DNA of 64,000 bases from Neospora caninum Liverpool (GCF_000208865.1 NC_018396.1:620001-684000); one strand, 5' to 3'; shown: positions 1 to 12,200, counted from the stretch's first letter. Translations and numbers: made by a program. Notes: generated by a model not told the origin, from the letters alone.

Positions 1-1789
1 GCGAGACTGAGTAACAGTATAGACATGGAGAAGTGTCGGCGAGTGTGTGTGGCGGAACGCGGAGCTCGCAGGGAACAAATCAAGACATCCACTTCCACTT
101 TTGAAATTAGCAGCATGCGAAGGAAATAGCAAGATCAAAGCGGTCCTTCCTCTGCTCGAGAGGAGGGAAAAAGCGAACAGCCGCCCAGGAACGAGGCGCC
201 GTGTTTCTGTACCGGCGGCTCAGCGCTGCTCCGGAGGAAGAACGGACGGCGAGAGGAGGCGCCAAGCGAAACACGGCCAAGACGTTAATGGAAAAGTTGG
301 ACAAAGGCGCCTCAATGCCCCGTGTGAGCTATTTCCGCTTTCTCCGCATGCTGCGGAACCGCCTTGAGGTGTATGTCCACCCGGTTCCCGGCTGCAGCCG
401 TCCCATCTGTCTCGTCTTGAAGACCGGGACGGGGTAGACGCAAAGACGCGCGGAAACTCGTGTTTTCTGTCTTTTCCTCCTTCCCCGTTTCTTTCCCTTC
501 CCTTTTCGATTGCCTGTTCGCTTCCAATGCTCGTTCCCAAACGTCCCGCGCGCGTTTTCTCACTCGCTGTCGGGATACCACGAAAAAAGCCCTTTTTTGA
601 ACGGCTGTGTGCATGCACGCGAGCTGGGCAGTCGTGGTGAGCGCTGTCTCGCGTTTTTCGAGGAGAGACCAGGAAGGGAGGCTCTGTTTCTGTTCCGCGA
701 CTCCTCTTCCCAGCCTCTTCTTTCCCTTTCTCTTCCCTTCCCGCTTTCCGCGGCAGAACGCGCCTGAGGCGCAGCGTCGACGAGGGAATCCGCGATTGTG
801 CGCTACCACCCGCTAGCCACAGAGCAAATGCAGATTTTTGCCGGGATTGAAGAACGGAAAGGAGAATGATGAAGGCTCTGGTGTCTTCGATGGAGTCGAG
901 TTCGTGTGTCTCCGCACGACTCGCAGTGGCCATAGACTCTCGATTCTTCCGGCGTTTCCAGACGGTACCCTAAAAAGCCGAGTGGTATATCAAACAGAAT
1001 GGTTTCTCATTTTCGTCTCATGCGAGATTGCTTTCAACTCCGAGCTCTTTCGTATTTTCTCCTTGGCTTCTCGCGAGGCGACTACCTCTCTTGTTGGCCA
1101 TCTTTGCGTGGTCAGGAATGAGGGTTTCGTGAAGGTCTCTTCTACTGTCGTGCTCTTTCGTAGACACTTTTGTTTTTCTGGCTCTGTCTCGCCTTGCTCG
1201 CTATATTGCGAGGGCCCTAGGCTTCTTTTCGTCGGTAGTTAGAGTCGAGAGACATATTTATCTTTCCCTTGTACTTTCCGCTGCTCCGCCCTGCGACGAA
1301 GACGTCTTTCCTCGCCGGTCTGTGCCCAGCGGGCTGTGTTTCCTTTCTCCGTCCGTTCATTTTCGCACCTGACCAAAATGCCGCCTTTCTCGGTTGCAGG
1401 CCCTTCTGTGCGCATTCTTTTCTCTGGCGATGCGTCCGTCTTCTCTCTCCTAGAAAAGTGCCTTTTTCTGCGCCTTGACTCGTCTGTCTAGGAGACCGAC
1501 TTTCTGCTATCGTCTTCTGTCCTGCTGTGTGACAGGAGTTCTTGTCTTCCGTCTCTGCCTCCTTCCTCGGGCGCAAGCCCGTCTCTCTGTTCTCTTTTTC
1601 TTTTCCCGACCTCTCGTCTCTCTTGCTCTGTCTGCATTTCTCGTTGTCTCTCTCTTCTGATCCTTTCCTTCCTCTGTTTGCCTCGTGTCCATCACTTTTC
1701 TCCATCCCTTCTCTGTCTCACCTCTGTGCCTCTCTTCCGTGTCGGACCTCCGAGTCGCTTCCTTGGTGCGTGCATCTCGTTTTCCATCC
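1..1789. other. 5' flanking region of the cupin gene
   Basis: No convincing gene. Open frames exist on both strands (for example 220-933 minus) but they are Arg/Ser/Lys-rich composition artefacts without a recognisable domain. The last 500 bases before the ATG are pyrimidine-rich, as is common in coccidian leaders. A palindromic GTGCATGCAC occurs at 609-618; TGCATGC is a known over-represented apicomplexan promoter motif. A GGTGTATGTCCACC element at 369-382 belongs to the dispersed motif reported in the findings. Confidence 0.5.
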
Positions 1790-4195
1790 ATGGAGGGCGG
1801 AGGCGCCGGCACCACCCTCTCTGCAGACTCCCCCGTGCATGCCGCGGACGCTGGAGAAAAGACATCTGGTGGCGACGATCCGGTTCAGACACCCGAGAAA
1901 GCAAACGTGCTGGCAGCCGGAGAGGGAAGCGAGGGAGCAGAGAGCGGCGGAAGACGCGAGCTCGTGGAAAACAAAGGCGACACAGAGGGACAAAAGGCGG
2001 TGCCTCCCAGCTCTAGAAATGACGTGAACGACGCGACGGGGGAAACAAAAGCATTCGAAGAAGGCGAAAAACGGTCTCCTCTGCAGCGGGCGAAGGCAGA
2101 AGAAAACACCCCTTCGTTGCACAAAGACCTGGACCGAGAAGGAAGCCGAGAGAGAAGGGAACGCGATGAACAGAAAGTGCTCAGCGAACCTCCCTCAAAC
2201 ACGATCGGAGACTCCACCTCTGTGTCACTCTCTTTTTCCTCTTCTCCTTTCCCCTCCACTTCCTCTTCGTCTTCGTCGTTGTCGTCCTCTTCCTTCATAC
2301 CTTCATCGACCGACATGCCACACGCGCGAAGGTCGACTCTGCCTTGTTTGCCGCCTGCCTTTCCAGCTGGCGACGAGGAGCCCGCGGGCTCTGCGTTCAA
2401 GAAGGTTTCTTCTCCGCCTGCGTTTCCGGATGCAGATTTCTTCTCGCCGTCCTCCTCTCCGTTTCCCGTGCAGGGCGCTCTTGCTCGCGGCCGCGCCGGT
2501 GTACATACACCGGAGGCAACTCACCGCGACCGCCTTGGTTCCTCGCAGGAGCGCGACGCGCAGCCTCGCGTGCCGGCGATTCCCCTCTTTCCCGGCTCTG
2601 CGTCTTGCGCCGACTCGACATCTGCCGCTGTCCCAGACGCGTCGCCGTTCGCTGCCTCCGCGCTCGCCGCCGCCTCGCCTTCGCCCGTTGCATGCGCGAG
2701 CATGGCTTCTCGGGAGTTCCCCGTCCTCGCCGATCGCGAGGCGACACCCTCCACACGGCCCGGCGGCGCCTCCGCGAGTTTGCCAGGGGTGCGCACCTTC
2801 CAGAACTCTGGGCGCAAAGCCGCGGACGGAGACAGTGGAGACAGACGGCGCGACCCGCGAGGAGAGGCTCCAGCCGTGCTCGGTGTTTCCCCAGACGGCG
2901 AGGAGATCGGGACACACGGCGCGCGAGAGGCGGGGAGGCGCGAGACAGTCTTTCCTTCCGACGCCGGATTCGATCTCGACACTGTGGCGCAGGAGAGAAG
3001 AAAGGGCGAGGAAGAGCGCGAGGAAGAGCGCGAGGCGGGAGAGAGCGCGTGTGTCTTTCCTTCCCAACTGCCTCTCGGGCCTGACGCATCGTTGCCGGCG
3101 CCCCGAGGCGACTTCGCCAGAGGCTGGGAGCCGCCGCCAGTGGCCCACGGCGCGTCGCGAGGCCGCGCCGGCTCAGGTGTATGTACAGCTGACGCGTCGC
3201 GAGACCAGCCCTTTCTGGGCGGTCCCGCGAGAGACGCCGCGGAGCCGGAAGCCTCTTCGCTCTCGCGGCGGAAGTTTGTGCTCAGCGAGGCGGAGTGGCG
3301 AACCAAGATGCCTGCGAACGCACCGGTTCCCCTCCCGCTCCTCACTGCCCCACAACGCAGCGGCATGCACGCGAGGACAGACCAGGCGACGTCGGACCCA
3401 GCCGCCCCCTCCACGAAGAGACAGACAGGAGACACAGGAGACACCGGAGACAGAGGGCGTGCGGAGGGGGACACAGCGAGGAGGGGAGGACCGCTCGAGC
3501 GAGAGGGTGAGGTGGGCGAGAAAGAGGACTCGACAGCGGTGCCAGGAGAGAAGAGAGAACGTGATGGCGGTGTTGCAACGCACGCAGGGAAAGACCGCCA
3601 AGACGACAGAGACGAAACGCCGCATCGACCTGCAGCTGCTTCCTTGGCTTCTTTATCAGGCGCACGCGGCGGCGCCGGCGAGAGGGGCGTCGACCTGTTT
3701 CGTTCTCGGAGTGCCCCAGCGTCTCGGGAGGAAGAGGCGTCTTTCTGGGCTGCGCAGGTGGACGAGGAGCGGATGTGTCCCTCCTGTGAGGGAACGCGCG
3801 CCGTGTCCTTGTCTCTGCCAGCTTTGGGGTTCGCTGCCTGGCCGCTCTTCACGACAGCGACTCTCGCCTCCTCTCTCCACGTCATTGCGTCGCCCTCTTC
3901 GGCCTCGCCGGCTGCGCTTCCGTGGAAGCTCCACTTGTCGTCCTCCGTCTTCATGTTTGTGCTCGACGGCGCGGGGGTTCTGCAAGTGACCGAGGGAGAG
4001 ACAGAGCGCGACTTCCCCTTTCAGACGCGCGCGGCGCTGTCCGTGCCGCCTCTAACGCCTTACCGCGTTCTCGCCTCGTCGCCGCAGCCTCTCCTGCTCG
4101 TCGTGTGCCAGGCGCCGCCCCCGGACGAGGCAGACGGCTCGCTCAGCACCAGCGGCGTGCGAACGGACGCCGCTCCACCGAGCCGGGGAGACTGA
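1790..4195 (+). CDS. Low-complexity protein with C-terminal cupin-like (Mif2/CENP-C-like) fold
   Basis: Single exon of 802 residues. The ATG at 1790 is the first in-frame methionine; the frame stays open upstream but without an ATG. Residues 1 to about 660 are Ser/Pro/Ala/Glu/Arg-rich and probably disordered, with a small TGD tandem from GGAGACAC-type repeats near 3425-3455. The only folded-looking part is the last 130 residues. There hydrophobic strands FVLDGAGVLQV, a short loop, AALSVPPLTPYRVL and LLLVVCQ reproduce the pattern of a small beta-barrel cupin. Strand order and the VPP-x-x-x-Y turn resemble the C-terminal dimerisation cupin of Mif2/CENP-C, and the long disordered N-terminus fits that architecture. 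The histidines of metal-binding cupins are absent. No clear CENP-C motif (R-x-S-x-R...YW) was seen, so the kinetochore assignment is an inference. Its 3' end faces the small Tim gene. Confidence 0.5.
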   Translation: MEGGGAGTTLSADSPVHAADAGEKTSGGDDPVQTPEKANVLAAGEGSEGAESGGRRELVENKGDTEGQKAVPPSSRNDVNDATGETKAFEEGEKRSPLQRAKAEENTPSLHKDLDREGSRERRERDEQKVLSEPPSNTIGDSTSVSLSFSSSPFPSTSSSSSSLSSSSFIPSSTDMPHARRSTLPCLPPAFPAGDEEPAGSAFKKVSSPPAFPDADFFSPSSSPFPVQGALARGRAGVHTPEATHRDRLGSSQERDAQPRVPAIPLFPGSASCADSTSAAVPDASPFAASALAAASPSPVACASMASREFPVLADREATPSTRPGGASASLPGVRTFQNSGRKAADGDSGDRRRDPRGEAPAVLGVSPDGEEIGTHGAREAGRRETVFPSDAGFDLDTVAQERRKGEEEREEEREAGESACVFPSQLPLGPDASLPAPRGDFARGWEPPPVAHGASRGRAGSGVCTADASRDQPFLGGPARDAAEPEASSLSRRKFVLSEAEWRTKMPANAPVPLPLLTAPQRSGMHARTDQATSDPAAPSTKRQTGDTGDTGDRGRAEGDTARRGGPLEREGEVGEKEDSTAVPGEKRERDGGVATHAGKDRQDDRDETPHRPAAASLASLSGARGGAGERGVDLFRSRSAPASREEEASFWAAQVDEERMCPSCEGTRAVSLSLPALGFAAWPLFTTATLASSLHVIASPSSASPAALPWKLHLSSSVFMFVLDGAGVLQVTEGETERDFPFQTRAALSVPPLTPYRVLASSPQPLLLVVCQAPPPDEADGSLSTSGVRTDAAPPSRGD

Positions 4196-5551
4196 AAGAG
4201 ACAGAGAGACAAGCTGCGAAAAGGAGACTGGGAGACGAGTTCGGGGAGCGAGGAGAGACAGGTTGGGAAAAGGAGACGGGGAGACCGTCTGCCAACAGGG
4301 GAAGACCCAGAAGTCGGCGCGGAAAACGGATCTTCTTTGATGATCCGGGTGGGAAAAAGAGTGCAAGTGCACGGCGGTGGAACTCGCCGAAGGCGCTTTC
4401 GCCTGTGCCTGGGGCGATTCCTCGGGCCCATTCAGTCCCCGAGAGGTTTTCATTAAGCGAGGGAAGGAAGCGAGAAAAGCGGCGACAAAACGTGTGAGGG
4501 CAGGGACAAGGATCGTTGACGTGGGGGGAATCGGGGGGCGACCGAGGTGCGCAGCTGCCTCGCTTTTCGGCTTCACGAGAAAGTCGAGAACTGTCCTTTT
4601 CTACCCTCGCCTCGATGCCGGATCGGTCTCGTGTCAACGAATCTCCAAGACACAGTCCCGATCTACACATGCGGATGCATATCTGGACATACATATATTC
4701 GTAGAGGAACGACATCTCCACAAATACCTGTCAATGAATCTATGCATATGTCTGTTTGTAGGCATTTGCGAAAGGAGCATCACGTACATATATATAGATA
4801 TATGTATATATATGTATATGTGCGCTTTTGTATGCGTGAGTGCGCGCGCGGCTCATCGACTATGACTGTATGTGTGGTAATGTGCATGGCGTTGAGAGAC
4901 CCAATAGATTTTCCGTCCCCGAGTCTCGCACCTGACGTCGGTCTCCTTCGCCTCCCCCTTTCCCGGTGCACTGTTCGGTCTCGGCTGCACTGAGCACCCA
5001 AAAACTTTGTAGCCTTCAGCACATCTCGGCGCGTCCTCACCTCGAAAAGGCGGGTAAAGGATCGGGATTTGGAGGAGAGAGAAACAGGAAGAAACGATTC
5101 GCATGGCAGCTTCACTGATCCATCGTAGAAAGAGACACATAACGTGGCACACTCGCATGCACAGATGCCTGCGCCCATCCTTCACTGGCGTTTGCCTGTT
5201 TCGTGCCGCTGTCCCTCTCGCGACACGAATCCGATGACTCGCCGTCCCCGCGCCGTGCTCCCCGCCGGCGCGGCGCGCGCGGCCACGTTGCGTCCCGCCC
5301 GGTCTTCCTCTCTCCTCGGCCTCCTCACTTGTCTCTTAGGCTGTCTCCTTTTCTGTGTGTCTCCGCCCGTTCCGCGCAGCCGTCCGCGCCCCTGCATCGC
5401 TTCCTCCCGGAAAAAGTGGAGAAAGAGAACGTGAAGTTAGTTTTGCCCAATTTGTGGATTTCCACAGTTTATTTTCCAGAGGGGAGAGGACCAAAAATAC
5501 GCGGAGACTGAATGTTTCGTGGGATACTAGCGGTAGCCGCTGTGGGGGGCT

Positions 5552-5567
5552 GGGGGGGGGGGGGGGG
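5552..5567 (+). repeat. Homopolymer run of 16 G
   Basis: Sixteen consecutive G, preceded by a separate six-G run at 5544-5549. Guanine runs of this length can form G-quadruplexes. It lies in the shared 3' region of two convergent genes. Confidence 0.9.
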
Positions 5568-5639
5568 AGAATCGGCGCTGAGGAGGATTTAGAGAGGAAC
5601 GGCGGAGGCGTAAGGGCGACGGAGACAGGCTTCTGGAGC

Positions 5640-5875
5640 AGGGAGCGAGAGGACAGGAAAAAGGAAGACAGGAACTGAGAACGAAAGAGAGAGAAGGGAG
5701 AGAAGCCTACAGAAAAGGAGAGAGAGAAAGAAGGGAAGATCGGAAGAAAGAGGAAGAATGAGCGGAAGTGAAAGAGAGAGGAAGGAAGGAAGATCGGAAG
5801 AAAGAGAAAGAATGAGTGGAAGCGAAAGAGAGAGAGAAAGAACAGAAAAGAGACCGAGAGAGAAGAGAGGTCGAG
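5640..5875 (+). repeat. Purine-rich GA tract
   Basis: About 235 bases almost entirely A and G, with imperfect repeats of GAAAGAGAGAG and GGAAGAAAGA type. Open frames here encode only Arg/Glu/Lys/Ser and are artefacts of composition. Confidence 0.7.
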
Positions 5876-6390
5876 CATGTTATTCATATGGCGGCGCCAA
5901 CCCGCTGCGCGATGCGGAGTTCACAGGAAAGCAGAGAGACTCGAAGGCGCCTCGATTCGTCGACACCCAAGAGTTAGCAGAGATGTTGGTTTAGGGCGAA
6001 GACAGCTCGACTCGACACAGACACTCTCTGGTCCACGGGACATGCGATGCAAAATAGACGAACAGAGAAAACCCGCGACAGAGACACGAGGAGAAAGCGC
6101 AAGACGAAGAGAGGAAGAATCATCACGGCCATCTGAAACGATGCCTGTGCAAAAATGGGTAGAATGCCTGTTTCCTCGTCCTTCTCTCCACATGAGCTCC
6201 TCAACCCGATTGTCACGATCCTCTTTCTTTTGTTCTCCATCGTACGTCCCCGCAATGTTCTTTTCATCGTCTCTTTCGCCCGTCCCCGTCCGTGCTTCTT
6301 CCTCATGTTTCCGTTTCCCTTTGCTTCACTCCGCGTGTTCGGATCACGGCGCATGCAATCCTATTTCATTTCCAGGCGTTGACACAATTG

Positions 6391-7454
6391 TCACACGCCG
6401 GAGCCGGAAGGCGGGAAGTTCTGCCTCATCTCGACCGTGGCTTGGTGCACAATCTCGTTCGCCTCGTACCTAAAAAAGATGAAAGCAGAAAGAAAGACGG
6501 CGGGGCGTCCACGAAAGACGAACGGAGACAAAAGACACATGTCTCAGAAAGAAGGAAGAGAAACAACAAACAAGGGTCGTTGAGGAAGGGAGAAGACGAA
6601 AGGGACGCAGAAGAGGAAGACGGTGAAAGGACAGAGGAGACGAGAGCAGAGAGAATGAGGAAGACAAGACGCACGGGGAGGAAGAGGCGAGACACAGGTG
6701 AGAAGAAAAAGAGAAGACGAGAGCGAGAGAAGAGCTAGAAGAGAGCGAAGAGAACGAGACGCGAGCGAGAGGAGAGAGCGAAAAAAGAAGAAAAGAGAGG
6801 TGGCTTACATTCGGTCCATGCATTTGGCGAGACAGACGTGGTCGGCCTTCGAAAGTTCGCTGTAGAATTTGTTGGAGGGAAAGCACTTTTTGAAGCATGT
6901 CTTGTGAACTTGCTGCGCGGAACCATTCGGACAAAAAAGCATAGCTCTCTCTTTCCTCAGAAAAGCAGTCGAAAACGGTTTCCCCACAACAGGAAGTCTT
7001 GTCACGAAAGAGAAGAGTCCAACACTTCATTCACATTCAAAGCGCTTCGTCTGACGGCAATAAGGGAGAGGCTTCCGAACTGTTTTTTTCCTTCGTCTCT
7101 TTCTCTGCGCTTCTTCCTCTCTCCTGGGCTGTTTGTGCTCTTTCCTTCGCTCCACCTCTCTTCCCAGGTCTCTTTCTTTACCCCCCTTCGATTTAAAAGG
7201 TGTGGTCGCCAGAGCAATTCTCCGTCCTCAGCTCTCCTCGTTTCGCTTTGCTTTCGATCCCTTTTTTCTTCTGCCTTCCCTCTTGTTGCTGGTTCTGTTT
7301 TCTTGTTTCCTTTTCTTCTTGCCTGGTTTAGCGCTTGAATGAGGAGCAACTTGACGAGCTGCTGAGCCTCCACGGCGCCCTCCGCGCCTTGGCCGGAGAA
7401 GGAACTGGAGGCTCCGCCGCTTGACAGTCCCGAGCTGTCGCTGCTGCCGAACAT
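6391..7454 (-). CDS. Small Tim chaperone (Tim8/9/10/13 family)
   Basis: Three exons on the minus strand: 7454-7323, 6912-6809 and 6469-6391, giving about 103 residues, the normal size for the family. The twin CX3C motif is clear in exon 2: CFKKC, then a 17-residue spacer, then CLAKC followed by MDRMYEANEIV. These cysteines form the two disulphides of the helical hairpin subunits that ferry hydrophobic precursors across the mitochondrial intermembrane space as hexamers. The ELSKADHVCLAKC segment is closest to Tim10. The N-terminus is Ser/Gly-rich. The exon 2-3 junction is canonical. The exon 1 donor appears to be GC (CAG|GCAAG) rather than GT; a weaker GT choice a few codons upstream (CTC|GTCAAG) is possible and would shorten the helix before the first cysteine. 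Confidence 0.85.
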
Positions 7455-9282
7455 GATGAAAAATTACAAAGAAAAGGTAACAGAGAGGAGAAAAGGATCA
7501 GAAAGAGCGTGACGCGCACAGGAATACGGCGGCGAGGATGCAAAAAGAGAAGCACACAGAGAGCGAGGAACACGAGGAAAACGCTACAGGAGACACCCGA
7601 GTAGGGCGTTATTTGCAGAAAGACGCCAAAGACAACGGAAGACGGAGAGAGGGAAAGAAGGACAGCAGAGAAAACCCACAAGTAGGTCGAAGCAGGCGAG
7701 GATGTCGAAACGACGAAAGCCAGAAAACTGTCAATTCGTCTCGGTTTTGTCAGAGCAAAAGGGAGAGAAATTTATCTGGGAAGCGAAGCAACAAAAGAAA
7801 GAGAAAGAAGCCTGGGAGCTTGAGAGCGACAAGACGCTGGAGCTAGAGAGACAGGGCGCAGAGACCGCGAAAAAATGAGGGGAGAGACGCAAACGAGGGA
7901 AGCGAGAAACGTGGGAAAACGGCAGATTGGCGTGGTCGGCCCTCGCAAGGGAAATAGGAGCTTTGAAAGGCGCCAAAACGTGGAAAACCGCAACGGTAGA
8001 CTCTCCGAGGAAGAATGTCACGAAAGGAGACAGTTGGCGGGCGGAGCGCTGCGACGCTCTCTGGTGTACGTACACGTCAAGCTGACCGCGAAGCTGGAAG
8101 TCAACAGATGAAAAGGACAAAGGATAAAAACAGACTTGGTTCAATTCTAGTTCTTCACACGCAGCCTCATGAAGCACAAGCTCGCGCATGCAGCGGCTGT
8201 TTGAGGGGAGAAAAGCAAAGTTTTCGCGATGCTCCGCTCTCACCAGCAGCCGCGCTGGGGAGAGCGTGGCCGCGGAGGCTCCTACTGTCCGCGCCCGCTC
8301 TTGTGAAAAGGAGACAGCCAAGAAGTGAAGATCCAGAAGCGAAAACCCACGAGACTTCAAAGCTCGACGCGGAGGCGTTTCTGTCCTTTTGTTTTTCGGC
8401 AGGTTTAGACAATTTCCCACCCAAAGCTCCTCGAAAACGCTACACAGAAAGAGGAACAAGGCGAGAGCGACAAGGCAGAGAGACACAGCAGGTGTCTGGG
8501 AGGTGGCTTCCCTTTTACGCGCGAGAAGCGCAGGGAAGCTTTTCCTTTTTGTTTCTCTTTCTTCCTTCTTTCTCAATGTTTTTTAACTGTCAGGGTGTAT
8601 ATGCCTCGGTGTCCGTCTACTCCCGCCTTCTTCACCACCTTTTTCTTTCTCTTCAGCGTCACACTGTCTTTCCAGCGAGGCGCCGTCATTTGCCCGAGAA
8701 GAGTGCACAGAGCATCTCTTTTCAGACTCTGTTCTGTTCCGTCTCTTTCGGCTTCTCTGACGCTTCGTCTCCAGTAACGGAGAGAAGGATCATACCCCCG
8801 ACTGCTCCCAGGAGCGCCATGCGCTGTCTTGGTCTCCGCCGCGTCCTCTCTGCCTGCTGGCAACGAACGAATGCGAGAGGAGAGACAGGGAGGGAGAGAA
8901 GCAAAAAAGGACACAGAGGGACGTAAATAAGAGCGAAGGGGCGCCTTGATGCAGAAAAAGCAGTGGACAAGGCACGGGAAGACAGAGAGAGGAGTGCGAA
9001 ACTCCGCGGTGACCGCCGACACAAGAAAAGAGAAGAAATCAAAGGAAGAGTGTAACACGGAGAGCCCCGTCTCAAGCGCCCGGTTTTCCTCGCTCCTGAA
9101 AAAAGCCCGCAGCTCAGGTGTCCGTGCATCTGGCGAACCGCCTGTTTTCGCGGGGTTGTGGTGGGGCTCTCTGCCTGATCTTCGCCGTCACAGGCGGGAA
9201 CTCTGGATCCAGAAGAGTTGTGCAGGGCGGAGAAACGTTCGCAGTTTCTGCTCCCGAAAGAGAGACACCGAGGCAAGCAGCG
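7455..9282. promoter_or_regulatory. Divergent 5' region between small Tim and mS23 genes
   Basis: Head-to-head spacer of 1.8 kb between two nuclear genes for mitochondrial proteins, so it should hold both promoters. No gene recognised. A GGTGTACGTACAC element at 8063-8075, followed by AGCTGAC, is one copy of the dispersed motif described in the findings. No TATA box is evident, as is usual in this lineage. Confidence 0.5.
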
Positions 9283-12200
9283 ATGGGGAAAGGCGCCGTC
9301 CACGTAAGCACTTTGCCGATTCGCCTTCCGTGTGGCACGTGCAGCACCTTTCCTTGCGCTCGTCTCCGTCTCCTCTGTCTGTAAAGAAAGCGGCCTACTG
9401 AACACCCCCCTCGACAATCTGCATCTTTCTACGGTAGTGTGGCTATGCTTCCTCATTCGCCCTCTGTTCAAGTGTGTATATTTCGTCGAGATGTGGACAT
9501 CTCGCGGACTTCGCACCAGGCTGTGGCTGTAGAAATTGCGAACACCGCACAGACCCGGGCTCTAGGGATATCTGAGCTCCCCTTCCCTCAAAGATCTAAG
9601 TCTAGGCAACCTGTGCCGTCTCGTTTCCTGTCGTACATCTCCCACCCTTGAAAGCCCTCCGCCTCTCTCTCTCTCTGCTGCGACCACGTATCTCTCCGTT
9701 TTCTGTCTGTAAAAACGCGTTTTATGCACTCGCCGCGCGCGATCCTCAGAGAAGACGCTTTGCTTTCCTGTTTTTCAGTATACCGGGACGAACTTTCGGC
9801 GAGTGCAGAGACTGGACATTGTCGACCGCATGCGCGCGCTCGTCGCACAGGGTCTGGTGGAGCCGCCCCTGTGGCTGAGCGCCGCTGAGCGCGCGCCTCC
9901 GATGGAGTTGCCGAACTTGAAACTCGCCGACCGGAAAGTCCAGTGAGCAAGTTTGAGACTCGGGCCGGAGGATAGTGAAATCCGGCACCTTTCGCGGTCT
10001 TACGCAGTCCAGTGGGGCGGTGGTGTGCCCAGCGAAAGCGCTGAAGGCACGCGGGGAGAACAGGGAGAACAAGGCGCGAAACTGCGCGAAGAAACAGAGG
10101 GGGGGGGGTGTAAGGGAGAAGCTGGAGAAGCGTCGAGCACGCGAGGGAGGAGACGGTTGCGAGCGCGGAGAGGCCGAACGGAGAAGGGACAGCACGTAGA
10201 CGAGAACGAAACACGTAGAGAGAGGCGGGAAGGGAGGGGCGAAAAGGACTGGGAGGGGAGTGTGTTGGAGTCGGGAGAAAATCGGAGAAAACGCAGGTCG
10301 TGCACTTTCCGAATGGCCTTTGTTCCCGTCGACGGGGTTTCTTCTCTTTGGGCCGTTCTTAGCGGAATTCAACGCGATTGCTTTTGCGAGGCGTCGAGGA
10401 GCATAACGTGCGGCCTGTGCGAGAGAGAGAGAGAGGGCGACGGAGTGTTTTGCAGTGCGTGTTTTCCGTGGCGTTTTCCGTTCAGCAACAAGTACCTGGC
10501 CTTGACGCAGGCTGTGCTGAAGAAGTATCCAAACATGAGATTTCAAGATTGCTACGTCGACGGCAACGACTGGAGCAAAGGTGCGCAACCGAGTCGCTTC
10601 AGACAATCCGAGGATAGAAGAGAAGAGAGGAAGAGGAAGGACAAGAAAAGAGAAGGATAAGACACAGGGCAGGAGACGGAGGGACGAAGAGAGAAGGAGA
10701 CGAGGGCGAGAAGATGGCCAGGGGAAAAAGTGAAGAAACCTCCAGAGAGGCAGTCCAAGTTTCGTGCCCCACACGTTCGCTCCTGCTCTCTCCTCTCGTT
10801 TTTTGGCTTTTTCCAGTTTTCCGTTGAGGATGCGTGGCCCCTCTTCTCTTTTGTGTCCTCTCTGTTCTCTTCTCTTCTCTCCATTCTCTGTGTTATCTTT
10901 GACTGTTTCTCGGTTGCGGCGCGTTTCCAGGCAACGACACGTATCGCGCTGACCACCCCGTCATGCAGTTCGTGGCGCTGCAGCTGCGTCTGATGAATCT
11001 AGGCCTCGACAGGCGCACGGCCTTCCGAGAGGTTCGTGCCAAAGCGAGAGAATATAGTGGAAAGAGAAAACCTGCAAAGCACACATGTATATGTGTGTAA
11101 ATGTGTATCTATCCACGCATGCATTCATCTGTATAATATGCGTCTCTCGCCTTCGTGGGCATCTGTTGCTGGGGCTTTGACGAGCGCGTGCGTTTTCGTG
11201 CTGCGAAGCGAACGTGCACCTTTCGTCGTTTTGGTTTTGGTCGCTCTGTTCCACGAAGACGGGGAGTAACCCGACGGGGTCGCGTCGCTGTCGGCCTGCG
11301 TCGTCTTCCGCATTTTCTGCATTTCTCTGTCCAAATACCGGGCTCTCTCAAACACACTTGGCCTTCCTCAGACGGAGCAACGGCAAAAACGAAGCCCAGC
11401 GCGGGAGGCCCTCCAGGCGTTTCTCTGTGTGTGCCTTCTTCTCGCTTCCCCTGCGGTGTCTCGGAGCCTCCGCGGCTCTCTTTTCCCGCCGAAACAAGAC
11501 GCGTTTTTCTGTCTTCCGATCCGGAGCGAAAACGCACAGTCGGAATGTCACCTATCTGCGCCCTGTTTCCGCGCTCTGGCGCCGTCTTGTGTGCCGCGCT
11601 GAGCAGGTGTATGTATGTCTTGGAAGCCTCTCGTCTCCCCTCTGTCCCCCCGTTCGTTTGTCGACGTCTCTCTGCGGCCGCTCTCTGTCTTCCTCGCTTT
11701 GTCTTACCCTTTGTCTCCCCTCTTTGCTCTCCCCTCTTCGCTCCCCCCTCTCTTCCTCGCTTCGCTCTCGCATCCTTCCTTTCGGCTTTCCTTTCCTTTC
11801 TCGCAGGCGGAGCAAGCTTTCTACGCTCGGCGCATGCTGCTCGAGAAGGAGCAGAAGATGAACATGGCGGCGGCGGTCGTCGCTGCAGCGTCTCGGGACC
11901 CTACGGCGTTCGCGCGAAAACCCGACGGCCGCGGCCGCGGAGGCAGCGTGCCTTCCAGCAGCCTCGCGCGGATCACCGCCATGGGCCTCGGAGACGTCCA
12001 GCCTCTCTTCACTTCTGGACAGGCATACTGGCAGGTGAGACACACAACACTCCCAACCCACCCTCTTTACATACATTTGGAGGCATACGCATATATATAT
12101 ATATATATATATATATGTTTGCGTGTGCATAGATCCCTCCGTTCATATATATATATATATATACATCAGGAGGGAGATGAGTGTATGTATGCATATATGA

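Larger units (their letters stand above)
4196..6390. other. Convergent 3' intergenic region
   Basis: Tail-to-tail spacer between the cupin gene and the small Tim gene; no gene seen. It holds an AT-rich microsatellite-like stretch around 4660-4830, an uninterrupted run of 16 G at 5552-5567, and a purine-rich (GA) tract from about 5640 to 5870. Confidence 0.5.

Noticed and set aside
2166..3989. Open frame of about 607 codons overlapping the cupin gene in another frame
   Set aside because: Arg/Pro/Ser composition typical of an out-of-frame read of low-complexity coding DNA; the overlapping frame contains the cupin fold.
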